Assembly: GCA_038203615.1 (NCBI GenBank)
Contig: JBBRDU010000005.1
Span: 11,098-75,097 of the forward strand
Source: JBBRDU01 sp038203615
GTDB taxonomy: Bacteria > Verrucomicrobiota > Verrucomicrobiia > Chthoniobacterales > UBA10450
Length of the DNA: 64,000 nucleotides
Direction: 5' to 3'
Positions 23,414-32,853 of this stretch are shown here, piece after piece. How positions within the stretch are numbered: position 1 is the first letter of the stretch; each line of letters begins with the position of its first letter. The notes below the pieces were generated by a model, which was given only the letters and a program-made list of their open reading frames with translations, ran no database searches and had not been told where the DNA came from. The position numbers were made by a program, and so were the translations under genes.

Positions 23414-25423
23414 ATGGCGCGTTTTCGGCTTTTTGATCTCAATGACGCGCAACGAGCGGCCGTCACGGTCACGGAAGGGCCTCTCCTCATCCTGGCCGGA
23501 GCCGGCACCGGCAAAACGCGGGTCATCACCGCGCGCGTGGCTTACCTCATCTCCCAAGGCACCGCTCCCTCGGCCGTTTTGGCTGTCACTTTCACGAACA
23601 AAGCGGCCACCGAGATGCGCGAACGCCTGGCCGGCATGATTTCCCCCGAAGAAGCGAGGCAAGTCACCATGTCGACCTTCCACTCGCTTTGCCTGCGCAT
23701 CCTCCGCACCGGAATCGAGCGGCTCGGTTACAAGAACAACTTCAGCATCTACGACGAAGGCGACCAGCTCGGTCTCATCAAGAAGGTCATCACCCGCACC
23801 GCCGGGCGGGACGAAAAGCTCGATCCCTACCTGGCAAAGTCCCTCATCAGCCGCGCCAAGAACGCGAGCCTGCCCGCCTCGGCGGACGAATCGCTCATGA
23901 CCGAGGTGTTTTTGCGTTACAACGCCGAACTGAAACGCGCCAATGCCGTCGATTTCGATGACCTGCTCCTGCTGGCCGTGCAACTCCTGCGCGAGCATGA
24001 AGATGTCCGCGCGCGCTGGCGCGACCGATTCCACTACATCATGATCGATGAATTTCAGGACACCAATCGGCTCCAGATGGAGTTGGTCAGTCTTCTGGTG
24101 GGCGAGCGCCGCAACGTGGCGGTGGTCGGCGATGACGACCAGTCCATCTACGGATGGCGCGGCGCTGAAGTCTCGAACATTCTTCAGTTCGAACAACACT
24201 TCGCCAATCCGCGGGTCGTCACCCTCGAACAGAACTACCGCAGCACCAGCGCGATCCTGCACACCGCCAACTCGCTCATTAAGAATAACCCCCGGCGGCG
24301 GCCGAAGAAGCTCTGGAGTGCGCTGCCCGGCGGCGAAAACATCCGGTTGATCGCGTGCCCGACCGACCGGGAAGAGGCGCGCTTTATCGCCGAGGAAATG
24401 CAAAAGCGAAATTTCCGCGGGGGCGACATCTGGGAAAGCTTCGCCGTTCTGTTCCGGATGAACGCGCAATCGCGCCTGCTCGAAGAGAATCTGCGGCGTC
24501 TCCAGATTCCCTATCGCATCGTCGGAGGAAAAAGTTTTTTCGATCGCCGCGAAGTGAAGGATCTCCTGGCTTACATGACAGTCCTGGTAAATCCGAAGGA
24601 CGACGCCAGCATCCTGCGCATTATCAACACGCCGGCCCGCGGAATCAGCGCCGCCACCGTGGAATCGGCCCTGGCTTGGAGCGTATCGCATCGCTCCAGC
24701 TTGTGGGAAGCTTTGCGGTCACCGGAACTGCTGCAGGATTTTAGCGCCCGCACTGCTGCCAGCGTCAACGCGTTCGGGGAGTTGATCGGAAGTTACCAAA
24801 ACAAACTGGCCGCAGCCGCGGCCGACCCGTCCCAGCTTATCGCGGAACTTTTCGACGAGATTGGCTATGCCGCGGACTTGCGCCGCCATTGCAAGTCCGT
24901 CGACGAAGCCATGGCGCGTGAGACCAATCTGCAGGATGTCCTGCGCGATCTGGCCCAGTTCGGGCGGCGCTCGACCAAGGGATTGCGCGGATTTCTCGAC
25001 GAAATTGTGCTGGACCAGGAGCGCGAAGACGACAAGGCCGATGACCTGGAGAAGAAACGCGGAGTCACGCTCATCACCATGCACGCGGCCAAGGGTTTGG
25101 AATTCCGGTCGGTTTATGTGGTTGGTCTGGAAGAAGGAATCTTGCCCCATGACCGATCGAAATCGGAGGGGAGCCTGGATGAGGAGCGCCGACTTCTTTA
25201 CGTGGCGATCACCCGGGCCATGCGATCGCTCACGCTTACTTACTGCCGAAATCGAAGGAAGTTCGGGAGCGCCGTCTCCTGCCAGCCCAGTTCCTTCATC
25301 GGCGAGCTGGCCCCGGATCACGTGGAACAGCTGGATCTCGAAAAGATCATGAGCGCGCCGGTCTCCGAAGCGAATGCCAAAACCGGCTTCGCCCAGATGC
25401 GGGCCGCCATCAATACCGCCTGA
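23414..25423 (+). CDS. UvrD/PcrA/Rep-type DNA helicase
   Basis: A 669-residue superfamily 1A 3'-5' helicase for repair or replication restart. Motif order: Q motif LNDAQRAAVTVTEGPLLILA, Walker A AGAGTGKTRVI, TFTNKAATEMRERL, FDDLLLLAVQLL, motif II MIDEFQDTNRLQ, VGDDDQSIYGWRGAE, LEQNYRST, and in the second half VTLITMHAAKGLEFRSVYVV, GILPH and EERRLLYVAITRA. It stops soon after motif VI, lacking the long C-terminal extension of E. coli UvrD (about 720 residues), so it is nearer Rep in size. ATG 23414 directly precedes the Q-motif region. Confidence 0.95.
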   Translation: MARFRLFDLNDAQRAAVTVTEGPLLILAGAGTGKTRVITARVAYLISQGTAPSAVLAVTFTNKAATEMRERLAGMISPEEARQVTMSTFHSLCLRILRTGIERLGYKNNFSIYDEGDQLGLIKKVITRTAGRDEKLDPYLAKSLISRAKNASLPASADESLMTEVFLRYNAELKRANAVDFDDLLLLAVQLLREHEDVRARWRDRFHYIMIDEFQDTNRLQMELVSLLVGERRNVAVVGDDDQSIYGWRGAEVSNILQFEQHFANPRVVTLEQNYRSTSAILHTANSLIKNNPRRRPKKLWSALPGGENIRLIACPTDREEARFIAEEMQKRNFRGGDIWESFAVLFRMNAQSRLLEENLRRLQIPYRIVGGKSFFDRREVKDLLAYMTVLVNPKDDASILRIINTPARGISAATVESALAWSVSHRSSLWEALRSPELLQDFSARTAASVNAFGELIGSYQNKLAAAAADPSQLIAELFDEIGYAADLRRHCKSVDEAMARETNLQDVLRDLAQFGRRSTKGLRGFLDEIVLDQEREDDKADDLEKKRGVTLITMHAAKGLEFRSVYVVGLEEGILPHDRSKSEGSLDEERRLLYVAITRAMRSLTLTYCRNRRKFGSAVSCQPSSFIGELAPDHVEQLDLEKIMSAPVSEANAKTGFAQMRAAINTA

Positions 25424-25507
25424 GGCCGGCGGCGGCACTTTTTTCAGTTAGGGGCGTCTCTCCGACCTGTCCGCCGTGGCGGAGAGGTCCGGGGTTTTTC
25501 TTCTGTA

Positions 25508-25550
25508 GGGGAAGGCGCTGCCTTCCCATGGGAAGCTGACAGCTTCCCCC
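25508..25550 (-). repeat. Inverted copy of the GGGAAGCTG palindrome pair
   Basis: GGGGAAGGCGCTGCCTTCCC (25508-25527) and GGGAAGCTGACAGCTTCCCC (25530-25549). Read on the minus strand, the module order and spacing match 19573-19611. The adjoining 25444-25500 stretch has another palindrome-rich sequence with the CGTCTCTCCGA core also found at 14481. Confidence 0.8.
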
Positions 25551-25599
25551 GCAATACCCACTCTTGTTATTTCCGGCGAAGTCGAGGAATCTCTTCCTT

Positions 25600-26991
25600 A
25601 TGAGACTAACGAATCTCTTTGCGATCAGCGCCTTGCTCACTCTGTCCGCTCGTGCGGAAATGATCGCTCTTGTCGGCGGCACGATCATCAATCCGGGAAA
25701 ATCTCAAACGCTCGAAAACGCCACGCTCGTGATCGACCGCGATCATATCGTCAGCGCGGGCCTTGCCAAAACTCCCGATGGTTCGCGCGTGATCGATTGC
25801 ACAGGCAAATTCATTCTGCCCGGTTACATCGACACGCACGTGCATTTCTTTCAGTCGGGCGATCTCTTTACCCGGCCCGACGCGGTCGATCTGAACAAGG
25901 TCCGTCCCTACCGCGATGAGGTGGCGTGGATCAAGTCACATTTGGATGACACGTTCGCGCGCTATCTCCGCTGCGGCATCACCAGCGTGGTCGATATCGG
26001 CGGTCCCATGTGGAATTTCGAGGTACGCAAGATTGCCGCGGTCAGGGCCAAAGCCCCGCGCGTGGCGGTGGCCGGCCCACTTATCTCGAGCGTGGCCCGC
26101 CCTCAATTGGACCTGGGCGATCCGCCCATTGTTAAAATCGACGGCCCCGAGCAGGCCCGCGCGCTCGTGCGCAAATTGGCCGTCCTGAATCCGGACTTCA
26201 TCAAGGTCTGGTACATCGTGGACAAGGATCATCCCCTCGACAGTTTCCGGCCAACCCTCCGGGCCACCGTGGAAGAAAGTCACGCTCATCACCTGCGGGT
26301 GGCGGTGCACGCCACCGAACTCGAGACGGCGCGCGCCGCCGTGGAGGAAGGCGCCGACGTGCTCGTGCACAGCGTAATCGACCAACCGGTGGACGATCGC
26401 TTTGTCCAACTTCTGAAGGAGCGCCACATCATCCTCACGCCCACGCTGGTCGTCTTCGAGCGCTACGGCCGCACTTTCGCGCACCAGTTGAACTTCACGG
26501 CCGAAGAAAAAGCATGGGGCAACCCCGAAGTCATCGCCTCCCTCGACGTCACCAAATTGCCGGACGCGGCCGTGCCGGATCGGATCAAGACAGCCCTGAC
26601 GGACCCACAGGCTACCCTCGATCGCATCAAGAAAACCTATGACGTCGCCTTAAAGAATCTAAAAACGCTGGAGGATGCCGGAGTTACGATCGCAGCCGGG
26701 ACGGACGCCGGAAATATCGGCACCATTCACGGCCCCGCTCTGTTCCGCGAATTTCAGCTCATGAGAGAAGCCGGCCTCACGCCCATGCAAATCCTTCAGT
26801 GCACCACGTCCCACGCCGCCGAGTTCTTTGGCGGTGAAACCGGCGGAAAAATCGGCGCGATCGAACCGGGGAAGCTCGCCGACTTGGTCATCCTGAACTC
26901 GAACCCGGCAGATGACATCGCAAACGCCTCCGATATCCAGACGGTGATCAAAAATGGCGTCATCTATCCAGCAGATGGGATTCTGAAGTAG
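25600..26991 (+). CDS. Exported amidohydrolase family protein
   Basis: A 463-residue protein with a short signal peptide (LFAISALLTLSARAE) and a complete metal-dependent amidohydrolase fold: an N-terminal sheet (LVGGTIINPGKSQTLENATL), the metal ligand pair in LPGYIDTHVHF, a further His in VAVHATELE and VLVHSVID, and the catalytic Asp in IAAGTDAGN. The closing GKIGAIEPGKLADLVILN is the family's usual end. Close relatives act as imidazolonepropionase-like or prolidase-like enzymes on cyclic amides or dipeptides. It stands among three S9 peptidases, which supports a peptide-related substrate. ATG 25600 is preferred to the TTG at 25564. Confidence 0.9.
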   Translation: MRLTNLFAISALLTLSARAEMIALVGGTIINPGKSQTLENATLVIDRDHIVSAGLAKTPDGSRVIDCTGKFILPGYIDTHVHFFQSGDLFTRPDAVDLNKVRPYRDEVAWIKSHLDDTFARYLRCGITSVVDIGGPMWNFEVRKIAAVRAKAPRVAVAGPLISSVARPQLDLGDPPIVKIDGPEQARALVRKLAVLNPDFIKVWYIVDKDHPLDSFRPTLRATVEESHAHHLRVAVHATELETARAAVEEGADVLVHSVIDQPVDDRFVQLLKERHIILTPTLVVFERYGRTFAHQLNFTAEEKAWGNPEVIASLDVTKLPDAAVPDRIKTALTDPQATLDRIKKTYDVALKNLKTLEDAGVTIAAGTDAGNIGTIHGPALFREFQLMREAGLTPMQILQCTTSHAAEFFGGETGGKIGAIEPGKLADLVILNSNPADDIANASDIQTVIKNGVIYPADGILK

Positions 26992-27130
26992 ATCAGGGCG
27001 TAACTCAGGCTCGGAGACATTTCCCTCACCTTTTACCACCCTCGACGTCGGTCGTTGAGCGCGCTTCCGCTCGCCGCAGCTTGCCATGCCGTTCTCCGTC
27101 GCGGAACCTGTCCCGTTCTTATTCATCGCC

Positions 27131-29182
27131 ATGAAAAAGTTTGTCGTTCTCCTTCTCCTCCTTGTCACTCTCTTTTGTGCGGTCCACGCCGAAAGCCCTT
27201 CGTCTCTCGCCTCGGGCCAGCCGCGTCTGCTCAAGCCGGAAGATTTCAATCTCTTGCGCGACGTGGACGAGCCGAATATTTCACCGGCCAGCGACGCCAT
27301 TGTCTATGTTGTTAAAGCAGTCGATACCGAAAAGGACAAATTTGCGGGCAACCTTTGGATGGTAAAATGGGATGGCTCCGAAAATCATGCCCTGACTAAC
27401 GGCAGCAAAGGCGCTTCGCATCCCCGCTGGAGCCCCGACGGAAAATGGATCGGGTTTCTCTCCGGACGCGAGGACGAGAACGAGGTCGCCCAACTTTGGA
27501 TTCTGCCCGCGAACGGAGGCGAAGCGGAGAAGGTGACCGATTCGAAAGGGAACATCGACGACTTCGCCTGGGCGCCTGACTCAAAACGAATCGCCCTGGT
27601 CGCGCATGATCCCGATCCGCGCGAACCGGAAAAAAGAGAGAAGGAAAAGAAGACCGTGCCACCCATCGTGATTGATCGGCTTCACTTCAAGCAGGACATT
27701 GATGGTTACATTACGGATCGCTATTCGCATCTGCAATTGCTCGACCTAACAAGTCGAAAAATCGAGCCACTGACAGGCGGCCGACATGACGATCTTCTGC
27801 CTGCCTGGTCGCCCGACGGGAAGGATATCGCTTTTGTGACGAAGCGCGGGGACGATCCAGATCGAAGCGAAAACTGGGACGTCTATGTGATCGGCTCTGA
27901 TCCAAAGTCAAAGGAGCGGCAGGTGACCAAGACCCCGGAAGCGGATGCACATCCGAGCTGGGAGAGTGCGCCCGCCTGGAGCCCGGACGGAAAATGGATT
28001 GCCTTTCTTCATGGCGGCGATCCAAAAAAAATCGAATACGCCGTGCACAGCCTTGCGGTCATCCCGTCCACTGGCGGTGAAGCCAAAGTGCTGACGGCGG
28101 ATCTCGACCGGAACGTGGTGCAACCTCATTGGTCGCCCGACGGCAAATCCGTTTTCGCTGTGGTCGAGGATGATGGCGCGCAAACCCTTGTCCGATTCCC
28201 AGCGGCCGGTGGTGCACCGGAAGCCGTGACCAGCGGCCGGCGTTCCGTCACCGCCTACGACGTGGGGCGTAATGGCAACGTCATCGTGCGGTCCAGTCAG
28301 GTGGATAAACCTTACGATATCTTCGCGCTCGATCAGTCCGACCCGCGTAATGTGACAAAGCAAAACGATCCTTTCCTGGCCCAGATTAGGATGGCGCCGG
28401 TCGAAGAAACGAAATGCAAAAGCAAAGACGGCACTGAGGTTCATGGTTTTTTGGTGCGTCCTGCCGATTCGAGCGGTGCCATGAAAAATCCCGCCTTGCT
28501 TCGGCCGCACGGGGGGCCGCAATCGCAATACGCCGCCGCTTTCAGTTTTGACGCTCAGCTTTTGGCCGCGAATGGCTATGCCGTGATTCTTCCTAACCCG
28601 CGCGGCTCTACCGGACGGGGAGAAAAATATGCCATGGGGATTTACGCGGATTGGGGACACGTCGACGTGGAAGACGATCTGGCCGCGGTGGATGATGCTG
28701 TCGCACGCGGCCTCGCCGACCCCGACCGGCTGGGAGTGGGTGGGTGGAGTTACGGCGGGATTTCGACGAATTATTTAATCGCCACGACGAATCGGTTTAA
28801 GGCGGCCACCAGTGGCGCTTCAATCTCGAATGTGCTCGCCGGTTATGGAACCGATCAATACCTTTTGGATTACGAGAACGAACTCGGCGTTCCCTGGACG
28901 AACACCGATGTTTACACGCGCCTTTCCTACCCATTTCTGCACGCTGATCGTATCAAAACTCCTACGCTTTTTCTCTGCGGGGAACGTGATTTCAATGTCC
29001 CGCTCCTTAATTCGGAGCAGATGTATCAAGCTCTGCGCAGCCAGCATGTGCCGACCGAACTCGTGATCTACCCCGGTCAATTTCACGGCTTGAAAAAACC
29101 GAGTTATCTGATCGATCGGAACAGGCGCTACCTCGATTGGTACGCCAAGTGGATTCCGCGCGGCACGGCCGAATCGCATTAA
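27131..29182 (+). CDS. Exported S9 peptidase (second)
   Basis: A 683-residue enzyme: signal peptide (FVVLLLLLVTLFCAVHA), a propeller of SPDGKW-type blades (WSPDGKWIGFLSGRED, WAPDSKRIALVAHD, WSPDGKDIAFVTKRG, WSPDGKWIAFLHGGD) and a catalytic domain with oxyanion-hole strand PHGGPQSQYA, nucleophile VGGWSYGGISTNY, Asp in LCGERDFNVPL and His in PGQFHGL. The family is acylaminoacyl peptidase/dipeptidyl aminopeptidase. ATG 27131 is taken because it opens the signal peptide. It follows the amidohydrolase after 139 bases and precedes a prolyl-oligopeptidase-type gene. Confidence 0.94.
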   Translation: MKKFVVLLLLLVTLFCAVHAESPSSLASGQPRLLKPEDFNLLRDVDEPNISPASDAIVYVVKAVDTEKDKFAGNLWMVKWDGSENHALTNGSKGASHPRWSPDGKWIGFLSGREDENEVAQLWILPANGGEAEKVTDSKGNIDDFAWAPDSKRIALVAHDPDPREPEKREKEKKTVPPIVIDRLHFKQDIDGYITDRYSHLQLLDLTSRKIEPLTGGRHDDLLPAWSPDGKDIAFVTKRGDDPDRSENWDVYVIGSDPKSKERQVTKTPEADAHPSWESAPAWSPDGKWIAFLHGGDPKKIEYAVHSLAVIPSTGGEAKVLTADLDRNVVQPHWSPDGKSVFAVVEDDGAQTLVRFPAAGGAPEAVTSGRRSVTAYDVGRNGNVIVRSSQVDKPYDIFALDQSDPRNVTKQNDPFLAQIRMAPVEETKCKSKDGTEVHGFLVRPADSSGAMKNPALLRPHGGPQSQYAAAFSFDAQLLAANGYAVILPNPRGSTGRGEKYAMGIYADWGHVDVEDDLAAVDDAVARGLADPDRLGVGGWSYGGISTNYLIATTNRFKAATSGASISNVLAGYGTDQYLLDYENELGVPWTNTDVYTRLSYPFLHADRIKTPTLFLCGERDFNVPLLNSEQMYQALRSQHVPTELVIYPGQFHGLKKPSYLIDRNRRYLDWYAKWIPRGTAESH

Positions 29183-29192
29183 CATAAAGGTT

Positions 29193-29209
29193 CCGGGTAA
29201 CGCACCCGG
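29193..29209. other. Small hairpin between the two S9 genes
   Basis: CCGGGT pairs with ACCCGG around AACGC, 11 bases after the stop of the first gene. No T-run follows. Confidence 0.4.
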
Positions 29210-29257
29210 CACGACGGAATCACGTTGATCAAAGGGCTCGCATCGCGTTCCCTATCG

Positions 29258-31411
29258 ATGATGAAAACCCGTCGTGTCCTCATTCTCTCCGTAGCACTTC
29301 TTTCCGCTTGTCTACTTGACGCTCGCGCGGCGGACGCCGATCTGAAAACGCTGAAGAAACCGGTCAGCGATCAATACCAGGGCACCACGGTGGAGGATCC
29401 CTATCAGTGGCTCGAGAAGGATGACGATCCAGCGGTCAAGGCGTGGTCGGACCAGCAGAACGCTCGGACCCGAGGTTATCTCGACAAGCTTCCGGAACGC
29501 GCCGCCGTGGAGAAGCAATTGACGGAATGGTACGCCAAAACGTCGCCAAGCTACTCCAGCCTGACCGCACGCCCAGGCCGGCTATTTGCCCTCAAATTTC
29601 AGCCGCCCAAGCAGCAGCTAATGCTGGTGACGCTCAAATCGGCCGACGACGTAAAATCGGAAAAAATGGTGCTCGACCCGAATGTGCTCGATGCGAAAGG
29701 AAGCACGACGATCGATTGGTTCGTTCCGTCACGCGACGGGCAATTCGTGGCCATCTCGCTTTCGCACGGCGGCAGTGAAGACGGAACTCTCCAGATCTTC
29801 GAGGCCGCCACGGGCAAGGCGTTGTCCGATAAGATCGAGCATGTGCAGTATCCGACGGCCGGTGGAAGCGCCGCCTGGAAGGCTGATGGCACCGGCCTTT
29901 TCTACACGCGTTTCCCGCGTAAAGGGGAGCGCCCGGACGCGGACCTGAATTTTTATCAGCAGATTTATTTTCACAAGATCGGCGCCCCGGACGCGCAGGA
30001 CACTTATGCCCTCGGAAAAGAATTCCCGCGCATCGCCGAGATCGCTCTCGAGGCCTCGCACGAGGGCGACTACATCCTCGCCACCGTGGCCAATGGTGAC
30101 GGCGGGGATTTCGCGCATTACCTGCTGACCCCGGACGGCCCATGGAAGCAGATCACCCAGTTCAGTGATCAGGTGAAGTCAGCCCAGCTCGGGCGGGATC
30201 GCGCGCTTTATCTCCTATCCCGGGCCGACGCGCCGCGCGGCAAAGTGTTGCGTTTGCCGCTGGACGAACCGGTGCTGGCCAAAGCCGTCACGGTTGTGCC
30301 GGCGGGGGAAGCGGTTATCCAGACGGTTGTCCTAACGCGAGACGCGCTCTATCTCGGTGACTTGTTAGGCGGACCTTCCCAGATCCGGCGCTTTGGCCTG
30401 GATGGCAAGGGCGAGACCATCGTGCCGATCCCAAAAATCTCGGCCGTCTCGGAAATGGTCGGATTAGATGACAACTCGCTCCTCTTTCGCGATGTCAGCT
30501 ACACCGAGCCAGCGGCCTGGTATCGCACAGTCCCGGGAAAGGCTGAGCCGGTCCGGACGGCGTTGGTCAACACCTCGCCCGTTTCCTTCGCGGACATCGA
30601 AGTGACCCGTGAATTGGCGACTTCCAAAGATGGAACCAAAATTCCCCTCAACATCGTGCGCCGGAAAGGGACCAAACAGGACGGCCAGAATCCCACCTTG
30701 CTCTACGCCTATGGCGGGTATGGCATCAGCATGCAGCCGAACTTCGATTTCACCCGGCGTCTCTGGTTTGATCGCGGCGGTGTCTATGTGGTGGCAAACA
30801 TTCGCGGCGGCGGCGAGTTCGGCGAGGAATGGCACAAGTCGGGTAATCTTACCCGGAAACAAAACGTGTTCGATGATTTCGCGGCAGCGGCCCAATACCT
30901 GATCGAACAGAAACAGACACGCCCGGATAAACTGGCCGTGCAGGGCGGAAGCAACGGCGGCCTTCTCATGGGCGCCATGCTCACCCAGCATCCGGACCTG
31001 GTGCACGCGGTCGTCTCGTCGGTCGGCATTTACGACATGCTCCGGGTGGAACTGGCGCCCAATGGAGCGTTTAACGTCACCGAGTTCGGCACAGTCAAGG
31101 ATCCCGACCAGTTCAAGGCGCTCTTCGCCTACTCGCCTTATCATCACGTGGTCGACGGCACGAATTATCCCGCCATTCTCATGATGACGGGAGCCAACGA
31201 TGGACGCGTCGCGCCTTATCACTCGCGCAAAATGGTGGCCCGCCTGGAGGAAGCGAATCGATCGGGCAATCCGATTTTACTGCGCACCAGCACCAGCTCC
31301 GGCCATGGCATCGGCACGGCCCTGAGCGAACGGATCCAGCAATCGGCCGATATCTATTCCTTCCTCTTCGCCCAATTCTATATGGATGTGGCGTCGAAGC
31401 TTAAGAAGTAG
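29258..31411 (+). CDS. Exported prolyl oligopeptidase (S9A-like)
   Basis: A 717-residue enzyme with an N-terminal export signal (RRVLILSVALLSACLLDARA; LLSAC could also be a lipobox). The prolyl oligopeptidase signature starts at TTVEDPYQWLEKDDDPAVKA. A seven-bladed propeller follows, then the hydrolase domain with TLLYAYGGYGISMQPNFD, ANIRGGGEFGEEWHKSGN, nucleophile QGGSNGGLLMGAML, Asp in MTGANDGRVAPYHS and His in SSGHGIGT. It cleaves after proline in short peptides. Two adjacent ATGs (29258, 29261) are possible starts; TTG 29225 would delay the signal peptide. It lies 75 bases after another S9 gene. Confidence 0.94.
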   Translation: MMKTRRVLILSVALLSACLLDARAADADLKTLKKPVSDQYQGTTVEDPYQWLEKDDDPAVKAWSDQQNARTRGYLDKLPERAAVEKQLTEWYAKTSPSYSSLTARPGRLFALKFQPPKQQLMLVTLKSADDVKSEKMVLDPNVLDAKGSTTIDWFVPSRDGQFVAISLSHGGSEDGTLQIFEAATGKALSDKIEHVQYPTAGGSAAWKADGTGLFYTRFPRKGERPDADLNFYQQIYFHKIGAPDAQDTYALGKEFPRIAEIALEASHEGDYILATVANGDGGDFAHYLLTPDGPWKQITQFSDQVKSAQLGRDRALYLLSRADAPRGKVLRLPLDEPVLAKAVTVVPAGEAVIQTVVLTRDALYLGDLLGGPSQIRRFGLDGKGETIVPIPKISAVSEMVGLDDNSLLFRDVSYTEPAAWYRTVPGKAEPVRTALVNTSPVSFADIEVTRELATSKDGTKIPLNIVRRKGTKQDGQNPTLLYAYGGYGISMQPNFDFTRRLWFDRGGVYVVANIRGGGEFGEEWHKSGNLTRKQNVFDDFAAAAQYLIEQKQTRPDKLAVQGGSNGGLLMGAMLTQHPDLVHAVVSSVGIYDMLRVELAPNGAFNVTEFGTVKDPDQFKALFAYSPYHHVVDGTNYPAILMMTGANDGRVAPYHSRKMVARLEEANRSGNPILLRTSTSSGHGIGTALSERIQQSADIYSFLFAQFYMDVASKLKK

Positions 31412-31416
31412 CCTGC

Positions 31417-32121
31417 GTGAATCGCTTTTTCAGGGCAGCCTTCGGAACTCTCTTCCTCACCGCCTCGGGCACCGCTCAGCAACTGCCGCCATCACCGCCT
31501 TCGCAACCCATCACTTGGAAGGACGAAATTGCCAGGAATTTTCTTCCCTACCATCAGCTCACGGCCAGCGACTTCCGCATTAATGATAAGGCTCATCCGG
31601 ACATGGATCTCTGGATCAGGACCTTTACGCAGCCTTTCTACCACTACGAAGTAAAGCAGGCGGCCAACGGCATGATCTACACTTACGTGACGGAATGGAC
31701 GATCTTTGCTGGCTTTGACAAAAACGAGTCCTGCCGAAGCAGCAAATTACGCGATATGAAGGCTGGCCTGCCCTACGCGCAGGCGATGTTAGACATCAAT
31801 GAATTGTACGCCCGAAAACTGGCTGCCCTGAAGCCCGGCGAACTCCCGTCAGGGGACGGAGTAACCGTGGAGCAAGCGCGCTTTCGGCTCGATGATCGCC
31901 TAACCGCGTTTTGCCGGATGAAAATGGATGCGGCTTTGAAAGAGACGCAATCCTTCGCCGAAAAGACAAAAAAGGGCCAAAACCAAAGGAAAGTGCGGGA
32001 ACTAGGAGCCGAGATCAAAAGGCAACTCAACGCCACGCCTCCGATCCTGCCGTTGCTTCCAGCAACTTCCACCTCACCGGCGCCAGCGCTTTCCCCCTCC
32101 GCTTCGCCCGACTCCCATTGA
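31417..32121 (+). CDS. Exported protein of unknown function
   Basis: A 234-residue protein with a signal peptide (FRAAFGTLFLTASGTAQQ). The middle contains ITWKDEIARNFLPYHQLTAS, FYHYEVKQAANGMIYTYVTE and WTIFAGFDKNESC, then a helical, Lys-rich part and a Pro/Ser-rich tail. The length and order slightly recall the DUF922 group of putative secreted proteins, but I cannot confirm the histidine motifs of that family. The GTG start at 31417 is five bases after the prolyl oligopeptidase stop, so it is in the same operon and may share its substrate field. Confidence 0.75.
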   Translation: MNRFFRAAFGTLFLTASGTAQQLPPSPPSQPITWKDEIARNFLPYHQLTASDFRINDKAHPDMDLWIRTFTQPFYHYEVKQAANGMIYTYVTEWTIFAGFDKNESCRSSKLRDMKAGLPYAQAMLDINELYARKLAALKPGELPSGDGVTVEQARFRLDDRLTAFCRMKMDAALKETQSFAEKTKKGQNQRKVRELGAEIKRQLNATPPILPLLPATSTSPAPALSPSASPDSH

Positions 32122-32127
32122 GCGCCG

Positions 32128-32853
32128 TCAGGTCGTGCTTCCGACGAGAAGAATCGGGCCTTCCGCTTTGGGGACACCACCCTCGCGTTCCAGGCTGATG
32201 GCGAATGCTTTGACGTGGCGCGCTTCCGCGATCGTTCTGAATCGCACCTGCGCGACGCCGTTCGCATCGACATGAATAATCCCGGCGCTGACCGGATCCT
32301 TGTGATCCGCGTCCACCGCCCAGAGCTGATAATCCTTGCCGGTGCCGGCGACGGGCAGGCCGGTGATTTTGATCACGCCGGTTTGACGGCCCGGTTCCCA
32401 CGCCACCGTGGCCTTGGCTTCGGCGGGAGCGCCCTTGGCCGGAGCGAGCGCCACCAGACTGGCCTGCAGCAAAGGATCGATGTCCCGGACCTGCGCGATT
32501 TCGCGGCGCAATTGCATGCGGTCGTAAAAGAGAAATCCGGAAAACAACATGAGCATGGCCGCAATCGCCCAGGCCAAGCCCGTGCCGGAACCTGGTCGTT
32601 CTGTAGCCGTGGTTGTTAGGTCGCGCGATTTTTCAGCTGCGATGTTACGCAGGACCTTTTGCTTGAGAGCAGCAGGGGGTCTGCGTGCCGGCGCGGACAA
32701 GGCCACGGCGCCGGCCGCTTCGCGCAATTCAGCCGCGAGCGAGCGCAACTCGGCGTTATCTTGCATGGACACTTCAAATGCGGCCGCCTCGGCGCCATCC
32801 AGAGAACCGAGCACGTAGAGAGCCGCGCTATCCTGTAGCTCGTCGCTGATCAT
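32128..32853 (-). CDS. RskA-type anti-sigma factor
   Basis: A 241-residue membrane protein. The cytoplasmic part (about 1-85: AALYVLGSLDGAEAAAFEVS) is an anti-sigma domain; a single membrane helix (LAWAIAAMLMLFSGFLFY) follows, and the outer part (YQLWAVDADHKDPVSAGIIH) is the RskA/anti-sigma-K C-terminal domain. It should hold the partner sigma factor at the membrane until the outer part is cut. Its ATG overlaps the sigma gene's TGA by four bases and is preceded by a strong AAGGAGGT ribosome site at 32858-32865, rare here, which would ensure anti-sigma excess. Confidence 0.92.
   Translation of the reverse strand: MISDELQDSAALYVLGSLDGAEAAAFEVSMQDNAELRSLAAELREAAGAVALSAPARRPPAALKQKVLRNIAAEKSRDLTTTATERPGSGTGLAWAIAAMLMLFSGFLFYDRMQLRREIAQVRDIDPLLQASLVALAPAKGAPAEAKATVAWEPGRQTGVIKITGLPVAGTGKDYQLWAVDADHKDPVSAGIIHVDANGVAQVRFRTIAEARHVKAFAISLEREGGVPKAEGPILLVGSTT

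Noticed and set aside
23390..24691. 433-residue minus-strand frame opposite the UvrD-type helicase
   Set aside because: It is antisense to a helicase with all motifs.
19573..25550. CRISPR array made of the spaced palindromes
   Set aside because: The repeats are few, far apart, of unequal spacing, and no cas genes are present.
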